Source of the DNA: Odoribacteraceae bacterium
Lineage (GTDB): Bacteria > Bacteroidota > Bacteroidia > Bacteroidales > Marinifilaceae
Reading direction: 5' to 3'
Length of the DNA stretch: 11,820 nucleotides
NCBI GenBank assembly: GCA_031267995.1
Contig: JAIRXZ010000057.1
Location: 1-11,820 of the forward strand
Shown: one piece after another, positions 5,454 to 11,820 of the stretch
Layout: every line of letters begins with the position of its first letter
Position numbering within the stretch: position 1 is the stretch's first letter
Program-made: the position numbers and the translations under genes
The notes under the pieces: model-generated
The model's database searches: none
What the model was told of the DNA's origin: nothing
Seen by the model: only the letters and a program-made list of their open reading frames with translations

Positions 5454-5969
5454 ATGGGGTCAAATCCACTCGAAAGAACGGTCGTCCGTCTCGAGACGAG
5501 AGGCGCTCGCCTCGAGAAGATTCTCGATTGTTTTGAAGCGTGTCGAGTTGTCGCGAGACAATCGGCGATTGTCGCGATACCACGTGGATTTACTCGCGAA
5601 GGTGATGGATTGTCTCGAGATAGACGCGGACGCGTATCGCGACAATCGCCGATTGTTTCGCGACAATCGCCGGTTGTTTCAGAGGTGTCCCGATTCCTTG
5701 CCGGGTATTTTGGATTCCCGGAAGGGTATCCGGTCTTCTTTGTAGACAATCCACTCTCCTTTGTAGACAACCCGCTCTCCTCGCGAAGAAATTCACGATT
5801 CTCTCGAAGGAATTTCCTCTCCTCGCGAAGGAACCACCTCTCCTCGCGAGGGAACCACCTCTCCTTTGAAAAGAATCGCCTCTCCTCGCGAGGGAAGCGC
5901 CTCTTCCCGGTAGTAAACCCGCTCTCCTCGCGAGGAAATCGCGTCGCCCGTCGGGGCAAGCGGAAATAA
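5454..5969. repeat. Array of ~23 degenerate 21-bp units with dyad symmetry
   Basis: From about 5475 to 5957 the sequence repeats with a 21-bp period and no apparent insertion or deletion. The later units (5748-5957) follow AAYCRC then CTCTCCTCGCGAGGG, with a central dyad such as CCTCGCGAGG. In other units the dyad becomes TTGTAGACAA or GCCCGTCGGGGC, different bases but still self-complementary. The left half has denser dyads about 10 bp apart: CGTCTCGAGACG, ACAATCG with CGATTGT, CCACGTGG and TCGCGA. Because 21 is divisible by three, several frames stay open on both strands. Plus-frame 5454-5969 (171 codons) gives heptads like NPLSSRG; a minus frame gives heptads like FPREERW. I favour a non-coding element between divergent operons; a low-complexity protein is possible. 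Confidence 0.85.
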
Positions 5970-6005
5970 GGCCGCGAGATTGTTAAGATCTAAACAAAAT
6001 CGTGT

Positions 6006-6013
6006 TAAATTCG
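6006..6013 (+). promoter_or_regulatory. Candidate -7 element of the radical SAM gene
   Basis: TAAATTCG differs at one base from TAnnTTTG and lies in the AT-rich gap between the 21-bp array and the gene. A TTG lies 23 bases upstream, slightly farther than the usual 19-21. If used, the leader before the ATG at 6024 would be only a few bases. Confidence 0.3.
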
Positions 6014-6023
6014 CGGGCATGAA

Positions 6024-6983
6024 ATGGAACCCATGACACGAGAACGGAGATTTCGCGACTACGCGGCCTTCACGAAGACAATCTTTGACGGCCGCGTGCA
6101 AAAACTGTCCATCGACGGCGGCTTTTCCTGTCCCAACCGGGACGGGACGCGGGGCGTGGGCGGTTGCTCCTTCTGCAACAATCGCTCCTTCACCCCGGCC
6201 TATTGCCGGGAGGGTGGCGGGATCGCGCGGCAGGTGGAGGAGGGCATCCGTTTCTTCGGCGCGAAGTACGGGGGGCAGCGATACCTGGCTTATTTCCAGT
6301 CCTACACGGGCACCCACGCGCCCCTGTCGACGCTGCGCGAGCGGTACGGGGAGGCGCTGGCGCACCCGCGGGTGGCGGGGCTGGTGGTGGCGACGCGGCC
6401 GGACGCGGTGACGGACGAGGCGCTGGATTACCTGGGGCAGCTGGCGCGGGAGCGTCACGTGTGCCTGGAGTTCGGGGTGGAGTCCACGCGGGACGACGTG
6501 CTGGCGGCGGTGAATCGCGGGCACGGGGTGGCCGAGTCGGAGCGCGCCGTGCGGGAGTGCGCCCGGCGGGGCATCTTCGTGGGGGTGCACCTGATCCTGG
6601 GACTGCCGGGCGAGCGGCGGGAGGAGATGGTGGAGGGCGCCGCGCTGGTGAGCCGCTGGCCTGTCCACCTCGTGAAGCTGCACCAGCTGCAGGTGGTGGA
6701 GGGGACGCGGATGGCCGACGAGTATCGCCGGCAGCCGGGGAAGTTCGCCCTCTACTCGCTGGAGGAGTACCTGGAGCTGGTGGTGGACATCGTCGAGCGG
6801 GTGCGCCCCGACGTGTTCCTGGAGCGTTTCGTGAATCAAACGCCGGCGGGGATGCTGGTGGCGCCGAGGTGGGGGGTGAAGAATTTCGAGTTCACGGCGA
6901 TGCTGGAACGACGCCTGGAGGAGCGCGACACGTGGCAAGGGAGATTTTTTAACCGCGCGCCGTCGTTTAGCCATACACCATAG
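6024..6983 (+). CDS. TIGR01212 family radical SAM protein (YhcC-like)
   Basis: This 319-residue radical SAM enzyme is of the YhcC/TIGR01212 type; the substrate of the family is not settled. The family signature FSCPNRDGTRGVGGCSFC (34-51) supplies three cysteines, C36, C48 and C51, in a CX11CX2C arrangement for the [4Fe-4S] cluster. Other hallmarks are VATRPDAV, LEFGVES followed by NRGHG, HLILGLPGE and LHQLQVVEGT. Length and order match the family throughout. Met1 at 6024 or Met4 at 6033 could be the start; I use the first. The gene is divergent from the minus-strand block and is preceded by the 21-bp array. Its last six codons, ending in TAG, form the first unit of an 18-bp tandem repeat, so the C-terminal FSHTP is probably repeat-derived. 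Confidence 0.92.
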   Translation: MEPMTRERRFRDYAAFTKTIFDGRVQKLSIDGGFSCPNRDGTRGVGGCSFCNNRSFTPAYCREGGGIARQVEEGIRFFGAKYGGQRYLAYFQSYTGTHAPLSTLRERYGEALAHPRVAGLVVATRPDAVTDEALDYLGQLARERHVCLEFGVESTRDDVLAAVNRGHGVAESERAVRECARRGIFVGVHLILGLPGERREEMVEGAALVSRWPVHLVKLHQLQVVEGTRMADEYRRQPGKFALYSLEEYLELVVDIVERVRPDVFLERFVNQTPAGMLVAPRWGVKNFEFTAMLERRLEERDTWQGRFFNRAPSFSHTP

Positions 6984-7019
6984 TACAGCCATGCACCATT
7001 GTTTAACCACACACCTTAG
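6966..7019 (+). repeat. 18-bp tandem triplication over the radical SAM stop codon
   Basis: Three 18-bp units lie head to tail: TTTAGCCATACACCATAG (6966-6983, ending in the stop codon), TACAGCCATGCACCATTG (6984-7001) and TTTAACCACACACCTTAG (7002-7019). The shared core is AxCCAxxCACC. In the gene's frame they read FSHTP-stop, YSHAPL and FNHTP-stop. The units fill the whole gap to the next start codon at 7023. This mirrors the 63-bp array at the iorA end on a smaller scale. Confidence 0.85.
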
Positions 7020-7022
7020 TAT

Positions 7023-7517
7023 ATGATCGGACAACCTTTAGTGTACGAGACGCTGGCCGCCCTGGAGATCCCCTTCGATTACCTGGAGCACCCGGAGGCG
7101 CCCACGGTGGAGATCGCCAAACAGTACTGGACAGCGCTGGGAGGGACGCATTGCAAGAACCTCTTCTTCAGGAATCACAAGGGCGATCGCCACTACCTCG
7201 TCGTCTTCGATTGCGACCGCGACCTGGCCATCCACGACCTGGAACGCCGCCTCCGCCAGGGCAAGCTCAGCTTCGCTTCCGCGGCGCGGCTGGAGCGGTA
7301 CCTGGGGGTGCGTCCCGGATCGGTCAGCCCCTTCGGGTTGCTGAACGACGCCGATCGCCACGTGCACCTCTTCCTGGACAGGCGCCTGCGCGCGGCCTCG
7401 CGCCTCTCCTTTCATCCCAACGACAACAGGGCATCGCTCTCCATCCCCCTCGCCGGCCTCGTCCGCTTCCTGGAGCACGTCGGCAACGGGTACGAGTGGA
7501 TCGACCTTTATGAATAA
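7023..7517 (+). CDS. Prolyl-tRNA deacylase ProX/PrdX type (YbaK/EbsC fold)
   Basis: This 164-residue protein belongs to the YbaK/ProRS INS-domain superfamily, most like the ProX/PrdX (ProXp-ala) group. These enzymes hydrolyse mischarged aminoacyl-tRNAs such as Ala-tRNA(Pro), in trans to prolyl-tRNA synthetase. Visible family features are HPEAPTVE near the N-terminus, CKNLFFRNHKGDRHYLVV with the conserved lysine, GSVSPFGLLND, and FHPNDNRASLSI near the C-terminus. The length is normal for a free-standing deacylase. The start at 7023 directly follows the 18-bp repeat array. It is 18 bp ahead of the ACT-like gene and probably cotranscribed with it. The exact substrate within the superfamily cannot be fixed from sequence alone. 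Confidence 0.88.
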   Translation: MIGQPLVYETLAALEIPFDYLEHPEAPTVEIAKQYWTALGGTHCKNLFFRNHKGDRHYLVVFDCDRDLAIHDLERRLRQGKLSFASAARLERYLGVRPGSVSPFGLLNDADRHVHLFLDRRLRAASRLSFHPNDNRASLSIPLAGLVRFLEHVGNGYEWIDLYE

Positions 7518-7535
7518 CCCAAAAACAACAACATC

Positions 7536-8195
7536 ATGCAAAGTATCGCCCAAATCGTGGAAAACATCGTCAAGCACAGGCCTTACCTGTCGGAATCGCT
7601 GGCGGCCGGGATCATCAACATCTCGGCGCTGGCGCGTATGATCCTGCCGGAGGTGCGGAAATCCGTCCCCAAGGAGGTTAACGCGGGCGCCATAGTGATG
7701 GCGCTGAACAGGCTGGCGCCCTACCTCCAGGTGAGGGAGCAGGGACAGCTCAACAAGTTGCTCAACAACATGGGGGACATCATCCTCCGCGGAAACCTGT
7801 GCGACTACACGTTCAAAAACTCCAGCTCGCTGCTGGGCAACCACGTGCGGGCGCTGGGGCTGCTCTCCGGGGAGGAGGACATCTTCTACACCCTGGTGCG
7901 GGGCGTTTTCGAGACCAACCTCGTGGTCAGCGATAGCGCGGAGGAGGTCATCGACACCAACTTCCAGGAGGAGCAGTGCCTCTTCAAGCAGGGCGGCCTC
8001 TCCTCCGTCACCCTCAAGCTGCCCAAGGGCAATATCCTCCAGCCGGGATTCTACTACAGCATCATGAAGGAGCTGTCCTGGGAGGGCATCAACCTGGTGG
8101 AAGTCATCTCCTCCACCAACGAGTTCACGGTGGTGGTGAGCAACGCGCTAATCGATAAAACCTTTGTCGTGCTCAAAAATATCGGCAGGAGATAG
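7536..8195 (+). CDS. ACT-like domain protein, conserved in Bacteroidota
   Basis: This 219-residue protein resembles a conserved Bacteroidota family sometimes annotated as aspartate kinase, although it has no kinase domain. The N-terminal half (1-115) is helical, starting SIAQIVENIVKHRPYLSESL and containing INISALARMILPEV, a possible DNA- or protein-binding helical bundle. The C-terminal part (about 150-219) has SVTLKLPKGN, PGFYYSIMKELSWEGIN and EVISSTNEFTVVVS, a pattern like an ACT ligand-binding domain. I infer a small-molecule-sensing regulatory role but no ligand is known. No signal peptide or membrane segment is visible. It lies between the deacylase and ffh. Confidence 0.75.
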   Translation: MQSIAQIVENIVKHRPYLSESLAAGIINISALARMILPEVRKSVPKEVNAGAIVMALNRLAPYLQVREQGQLNKLLNNMGDIILRGNLCDYTFKNSSSLLGNHVRALGLLSGEEDIFYTLVRGVFETNLVVSDSAEEVIDTNFQEEQCLFKQGGLSSVTLKLPKGNILQPGFYYSIMKELSWEGINLVEVISSTNEFTVVVSNALIDKTFVVLKNIGRR

Positions 8196-8219
8196 CCGGC
8201 GCCTTTGCCGCGAAATGAC

Positions 8220-8227
8220 TACTTTTG
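8220..8227 (+). promoter_or_regulatory. Bacteroidota-type -7 element upstream of ffh
   Basis: TACTTTTG fits TAnnTTTG exactly and ends 30 bases before the ffh ATG, in a 62-bp gap that is the largest inside the plus-strand block after 7023. A TTTG lies only 12 bases upstream (8204-8207), not the usual 19-21. It suggests ffh-folD-spmAB has its own transcription start near 8234. Confidence 0.5.
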
Positions 8228-8257
8228 CCAGCGAGTGTAAATCAAAATTAACCAGAT

Positions 8258-9562
8258 ATGTTTGAAAATCTTTCGGAAAGATTAGAGAAGTCGTTCCAGA
8301 TTCTAAAAGGACAAGGCCGAATTACCGAGATCAACGTGGCGGATACCCTCAAAGAGGTGCGCCGGGCGCTGCTGGAGGCCGACGTGAATTACAAAATAGC
8401 CAAGGAGTTTACCGACAACGTCAAGGCCAAAGCCCTCGGCATGCAGGTGCTGACGGCCGTCAAGCCGGGGCAGATGATGGTGAAGATCGTCCGCGACGAG
8501 CTGGCAACCCTCATGGGCGAACGCGCCGCCGACATCAACCTCAAGGGAAATCCCACCATCATCCTCATGGCGGGGCTGCAAGGATCGGGAAAAACCACCT
8601 TCTCCGGCAAGCTCGCCAACTACCTCAAAAGCAAGCGGGGAAAGAGTCCCATGCTGGTGGCCTGCGACGTCTACCGCCCCGCCGCCATCGAGCAGCTGAA
8701 GGTGCTGGGCGCGCAAATCGGCGTGCCCGTGTACGCCGATCCCGGCAACGTCGACCCCGTGCGCATCGCCCTCAAAGCCCTCAAGGAGGCCAAGTCGGCA
8801 CACCGCGACGTCCTCATCATCGACCCCGCCGGACGCCTCGCCATCGACGCCCAGATGATGGAGGAGATCACCGCCATCAAGCAAGCCCTACAGCCGCAGG
8901 AGACCCTCTTCGTGGTGGATGCCATGACCGGCCAGGACGCCGTCAACACCGCCAAAGAGTTTAACGACCGCATCGACTTCGACGGCGCCATCCTCACCAA
9001 ACTCGACGGTGACGCCCGCGGTGGCGCCGCCCTGTCCATCCGCGCCGTCGTCAGCAAGCCCATCAAATTCGTGGGAACCGGCGAAAAAATGGACGCCCTC
9101 GACATCTTCCACCCCGACCGCATGGCCGACCGTATCCTTGGCATGGGCGACATCGTCTCCCTCGTCGAAAAAGCGCAGGAAAGCTTCGACGAGGAGGAGG
9201 CCAAACGCCTCCAAAAGAAGATATCCAAGGATCTCTACGACTTCAACGACCTCCTCGTGCAGTTCAAGCAACTCAAGAAAATGGGGAACATCAAGGATCT
9301 CGCCGCCATGATCCCCGGCGTCGGCAGCAAGCTCAAGGACGTCGACATCAAGGAGGGCGCCATCGAAAAACTCGAGGCCATGATCTACTCCATGACCCCC
9401 GCCGAGCGCGCCAACCCCGCCCTCCTCAACGGATCGCGCAAACGACGCGTCGCCGCCGGCAGTGGCGCCACCGCCCAGGAGATTAACGGCCTCATCTCGC
9501 AGCTCGAAAACATGAAAAAGATGGTGAAACAAGGCATCAAACAAGCCAAAAAACAACGCTGA
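8258..9562 (+). CDS. ffh: Signal recognition particle protein Ffh
   Basis: Ffh is the GTPase subunit of the signal recognition particle. It binds the SRP RNA and signal sequences of nascent membrane proteins and delivers ribosomes to FtsY at the membrane. The 434 residues show the N domain (about 1-95), the P-loop GLQGSGKTT (106-114), DVYRPAA, the G4 motif TKLDGDARGG and the GTGEK closing motif. The M domain contains SRKRRVAAGSG, the RNA-binding helix signature. The G3 motif, normally DTAGR, reads DPAGR here (189-193; CCC at 8825-8827 in place of a Thr codon). The rest of the protein is intact. The gene is followed by folD after one base, so the two are probably translationally coupled. The SRP RNA gene is not in the window. 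Confidence 0.97.
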   Translation: MFENLSERLEKSFQILKGQGRITEINVADTLKEVRRALLEADVNYKIAKEFTDNVKAKALGMQVLTAVKPGQMMVKIVRDELATLMGERAADINLKGNPTIILMAGLQGSGKTTFSGKLANYLKSKRGKSPMLVACDVYRPAAIEQLKVLGAQIGVPVYADPGNVDPVRIALKALKEAKSAHRDVLIIDPAGRLAIDAQMMEEITAIKQALQPQETLFVVDAMTGQDAVNTAKEFNDRIDFDGAILTKLDGDARGGAALSIRAVVSKPIKFVGTGEKMDALDIFHPDRMADRILGMGDIVSLVEKAQESFDEEEAKRLQKKISKDLYDFNDLLVQFKQLKKMGNIKDLAAMIPGVGSKLKDVDIKEGAIEKLEAMIYSMTPAERANPALLNGSRKRRVAAGSGATAQEINGLISQLENMKKMVKQGIKQAKKQR

Positions 9563-9563
9563 C

Positions 9564-10430
9564 ATGCAACTGATAGACGGAAAAAACATCGCCGCCCGCG
9601 TCAAGGAAGAGATCGCCGCCGAAGTCGCCAGCCGCGTCGCCCGGGGCGAGAAACCCCCGCACCTGGCCGCCCTCCTCGTCGGCAACGACCCCGCCAGCGA
9701 AACCTACGTCGCCAACAAAGTCAAAGCCTGCCGGCTCGTCGGCATCAAAAGCACCCAGCTCCGCTACCCCGCCGACATCACCACCGAACAACTCCTCGAC
9801 ATCGTCGACCATCTCAATGCCGACCCCGACATCGACGGCTATATCATCCAGCTCCCCCTGCCCCGGCACCTCCCCGAAGAGCTTGTCCTCGCCCGCGTCG
9901 ACCCCGCCAAGGACGTCGACGGCTTCCACCCCCTCAACATCGGCAAGATGACCCTGGGACTGCCCGCCTACCTCCCCGCCACCCCCGCCGGCATCGTGGA
10001 ACTCATCGCCCGCCAGGGCATCGACACCGCCGGCAAGCACTGCGTCGTCGTCGGCCGCAGCAACATCGTCGGCACCCCCGTCGCCATCCTCATGTCCCGC
10101 AAAAACGCGCGCGCCAACTGCACCGTCACCCTCTGCCACAGCCGCACGCCGGACATCGGCGCCATCACCCGGCAGGCGGACATTCTCGTTGTCGCCATCG
10201 GCGTCCCGCGATTCATCACCGCGGGGATGGTCAAGCCGGGAGCCGTCGTCATCGACGTCGGCATACACCGCCAGCCGGCCGACACCAAGACGGGCTACCG
10301 CCTCGTCGGTGACGTCGACTTCGACACCGTCGCCCCCCTCTGCTCCGCCATCACCCCCGTGCCCGGAGGCGTCGGGCCGATGACCATCGCCGCCCTCCTC
10401 GCCAACACCCTCCAGGCCGCCACGCGCTAA
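9564..10430 (+). CDS. folD: Bifunctional methylenetetrahydrofolate dehydrogenase/cyclohydrolase
   Basis: FolD interconverts 5,10-methylene-, 5,10-methenyl- and 10-formyl-tetrahydrofolate using NAD(P), supplying one-carbon units for purines and initiator formyl-Met-tRNA. The 288 residues include the catalytic YVANK motif (48-52, lysine 52), QLPLP (96-100), KDVDGFHPLN (116-125) and the nucleotide-binding GRSNIVGTP (164-172), and PVPGGVGPMT near the C-terminus. Length and order are standard. The segment usually written PCTPxG reads PATPAG (138-143); the cysteine is not catalytic in the mechanism as I know it. The start codon lies one base after the ffh stop and the next gene starts nine bases after this stop, so all three form a tight operon. 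Confidence 0.97.
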   Translation: MQLIDGKNIAARVKEEIAAEVASRVARGEKPPHLAALLVGNDPASETYVANKVKACRLVGIKSTQLRYPADITTEQLLDIVDHLNADPDIDGYIIQLPLPRHLPEELVLARVDPAKDVDGFHPLNIGKMTLGLPAYLPATPAGIVELIARQGIDTAGKHCVVVGRSNIVGTPVAILMSRKNARANCTVTLCHSRTPDIGAITRQADILVVAIGVPRFITAGMVKPGAVVIDVGIHRQPADTKTGYRLVGDVDFDTVAPLCSAITPVPGGVGPMTIAALLANTLQAATR

Positions 10431-10439
10431 AACCCGACA

Positions 10440-11669
10440 GTGGCGCTCAACTACATCTGGATAGGACTGTTCGTCGCCGCCTTCGTCGCCGCCACCGGGC
10501 AGACGATCTCCGGCGACGGCGGCGCGTTCCCCGCCATCGTCCAGGCGCTGTTCGACGCCGCCGCCAACGGCTTCAAGATCGCCATCGGGCTGACCGGCGT
10601 CCTCGCCCTCTGGATGGGCCTCATGAAGATCGGCGAACGCGGCGGCGCCACCCGCGCCCTTGCCCGCCTCACCGCCCCCCTCTTTCGTCGCCTCTTCCCC
10701 GGCGTCCCCGCCGACAGCCCCGCCCACGGCTCCATCATCCTCAACCTGGCCGCCAACATGCTGGGACTGGACAACGCCGCCACCCCCGCCGGCCTCCAGG
10801 CCATGCGGCAGATGCAGGAACTCAACCCCGCGCGCGACAGGGCTACCGACGCCCAAATCATGCTCCTCGTCCTCAACACGTCGGGGCTTACCGTCATCCC
10901 CGTCTCCATCATGGTTTACCGCGCCCAGTGCGGGGCGGCAAACCCGGCGGACATCTTCCTGCCCGTACTCCTCACCACCTACATCTCCACCCTGGCGGGG
11001 CTGGTGGCCGTATCCCTCTACCAGCGTCTCAACCTGCTGCACCCCGTGGTGCTGGCCTACCTTGGTGGCGCCACGCTCCTCGTCGGCGGCGCGCTGTGGT
11101 ACCTCGCCGGGGCGCCGCGCGAGCAGGTGGCGGCCATCTCCTCGTCGACCGGCGGGGTGCTGCTGTTCACCGTCATCATCGCCTTCATCGTCGCCGCCGC
11201 CCGACACCGCGTCAACGTGTACGACGCCTTCATCGAGGGGGCGCGCGGCGGGTTTGCCGTGGCCGTCAGGATCATTCCCTACCTGGTGGCCATCCTCGCC
11301 GGCGTTGCCGCCTTCCGCGCCGCCGGCTGCATGGAGCTGATCGAGGGCGGCGCGGCGTGGCTCTGCCGGCAGTTCGGCTGGGGCGAGGAGGCTATTCCCG
11401 CCCTCCCCACGGCGCTCATGAAACCCCTCAGCGGCAGCGGCGCCCGCGGGCTGATGATCGACGCGATGAACGCGCACGGCGCCGACTCCTTTGCCGGCCG
11501 CCTCGCCTCCATGTTCCAGGGGGCTACCGATACCACCTTTTATATTATCGCCGTTTACTTCGGCGCCGTCAACATCAAGAAGACGCGCCACGCCATCCCC
11601 TGCGGCCTCATCGCCGATCTTGCCGGCGTCATCGCCGCTGTCGTCATCGCCCACATTTTCTTCGACTGA
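10440..11669 (+). CDS. Fused spore maturation protein SpmA/SpmB (nucleoside recognition domains)
   Basis: This 409-residue integral membrane protein is a fusion of SpmA-like (about 1-200) and SpmB-like (about 215-409) halves, as commonly found in Bacteroidota. Each half has a Gate/nucleoside-recognition domain with hydrophobic segments. The first half contains NLAANMLGLDNAATPAGLQA; the second contains MKPLSGSGARGLMIDAM and MFQGATDTTFYIIAVYFG, both strong SpmA/SpmB markers. In Bacillus the pair is needed for spore core dehydration; in non-sporulating Bacteroidota the role is unknown, perhaps transport. The start is GTG at 10440, because MALNYIWIGLF matches the expected N-terminus and no ATG occurs nearby. 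It is nine bases after folD. Confidence 0.92.
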   Translation: MALNYIWIGLFVAAFVAATGQTISGDGGAFPAIVQALFDAAANGFKIAIGLTGVLALWMGLMKIGERGGATRALARLTAPLFRRLFPGVPADSPAHGSIILNLAANMLGLDNAATPAGLQAMRQMQELNPARDRATDAQIMLLVLNTSGLTVIPVSIMVYRAQCGAANPADIFLPVLLTTYISTLAGLVAVSLYQRLNLLHPVVLAYLGGATLLVGGALWYLAGAPREQVAAISSSTGGVLLFTVIIAFIVAAARHRVNVYDAFIEGARGGFAVAVRIIPYLVAILAGVAAFRAAGCMELIEGGAAWLCRQFGWGEEAIPALPTALMKPLSGSGARGLMIDAMNAHGADSFAGRLASMFQGATDTTFYIIAVYFGAVNIKKTRHAIPCGLIADLAGVIAAVVIAHIFFD

Positions 11670-11694
11670 TCTTAACGGCGAAGTTTCCGGTCGA

Positions 11695-11749
11695 GCGGGA
11701 ACCTTCCCGCGACATCCGGCGGACTTTCCCAACGATGGGAAACCTTCCC
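11695..11749. repeat. Repeated GGGAAxCCTTCCCGCG hairpins downstream of spmAB
   Basis: A hairpin with arms GCGGGAA (11695-11701) and TTCCCGC (11704-11710) is followed by TTTCCC (11725-11730) pairing with GGGAAA (11737-11742), and GGGAA (11737-11741) can instead pair with TTCCC (11745-11749). The second and third structures exclude each other. No T-run follows, so termination of the ffh operon here is possible but unproven. Confidence 0.5.
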
Positions 11750-11776
11750 GCGTGTTGAGGGCGCCCCCTACATGCA

Positions 11777-11820
11777 CCCGACAATAACACCGGTAAACGT
11801 AGGGGCGAATAATTATTCGC
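11777..11820 (-). repeat. Right-end copy of the dispersed intergenic repeat
   Basis: Bases 11777-11798 are the reverse complement of 344-365 with one mismatch. They are followed by GTAG and the palindrome beginning GGGCGAATAATTATTCGC (11803-11820), identical to 430-447 and cut by the window end. The same modules thus occur on both sides of the gene block, in a different relative order and orientation. Confidence 0.8.

Noticed and set aside
5378..5959. 193-codon minus-strand frame with FPREERW-like heptads
   Set aside because: It starts at TTG, covers the 21-bp array, and is open mainly because the unit length is divisible by three. Other frames on both strands are equally open, so I did not call a gene.
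9537..11777. Minus-strand frame of 746 codons opposite folD and spmAB
   Set aside because: It is an antisense shadow caused by strong C at third codon positions; it spans three real genes and has no recognisable domain.

Overview
The window looks like chromosomal DNA of a GC-rich member of the Bacteroidota, most likely an uncultured Bacteroidales. Four things suggest this. The protein set is typical of the phylum: a DUF4301 protein, a fused SpmA/SpmB protein, a ~220-residue ACT-like protein, and ffh followed directly by folD. Starts lack clear Shine-Dalgarno sequences. Two exact TAnnTTTG -7 promoter elements are present. Non-coding DNA is crowded with palindromic repeats of the kind dispersed in Bacteroidota genomes. 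The genus cannot be named from sequence reading alone.

Layout. Positions 1-876 hold no convincing gene. They are a mosaic of dispersed hairpin repeats: two inverted pairs of a GAGACGTAGC palindrome, a 74-bp direct repeat, a cluster of TTCGACAGGCTCAGCC units and several GC-rich hairpins. Parts of the same family reappear at 11777-11820, so the gene block sits between related repeat clusters. The minus-strand block (877-5313) carries iorB and iorA (indolepyruvate:ferredoxin oxidoreductase), a possible 24-codon gene, a DUF4301 gene, and a small acidic conserved gene with an exact -7 promoter element. Positions 5314-6023 separate the divergent transcription directions and are dominated by an array of about 23 degenerate 21-bp units rich in dyad symmetry. 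The plus-strand block (6024-11669) carries a YhcC-type radical SAM protein, a ProX/YbaK-type prolyl-tRNA deacylase, an ACT-like protein, ffh, folD and spmAB. The last three are nearly contiguous and probably cotranscribed.

The genes are mostly housekeeping: amino-acid fermentation (IorAB), translation quality control (deacylase), membrane targeting (Ffh) and one-carbon metabolism (FolD). No mobile-element gene, CRISPR array, tRNA or rRNA was seen. The unusual content is in the repeats. Two tandem arrays with unit lengths divisible by three cover the stop codons of iorA (63 bp x 3) and the radical SAM gene (18 bp x 3), and the 21-bp array keeps strict phase and dyad symmetry while its sequence drifts. 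Ffh also carries an unexpected Thr-to-Pro change in its DTAGR GTPase motif.
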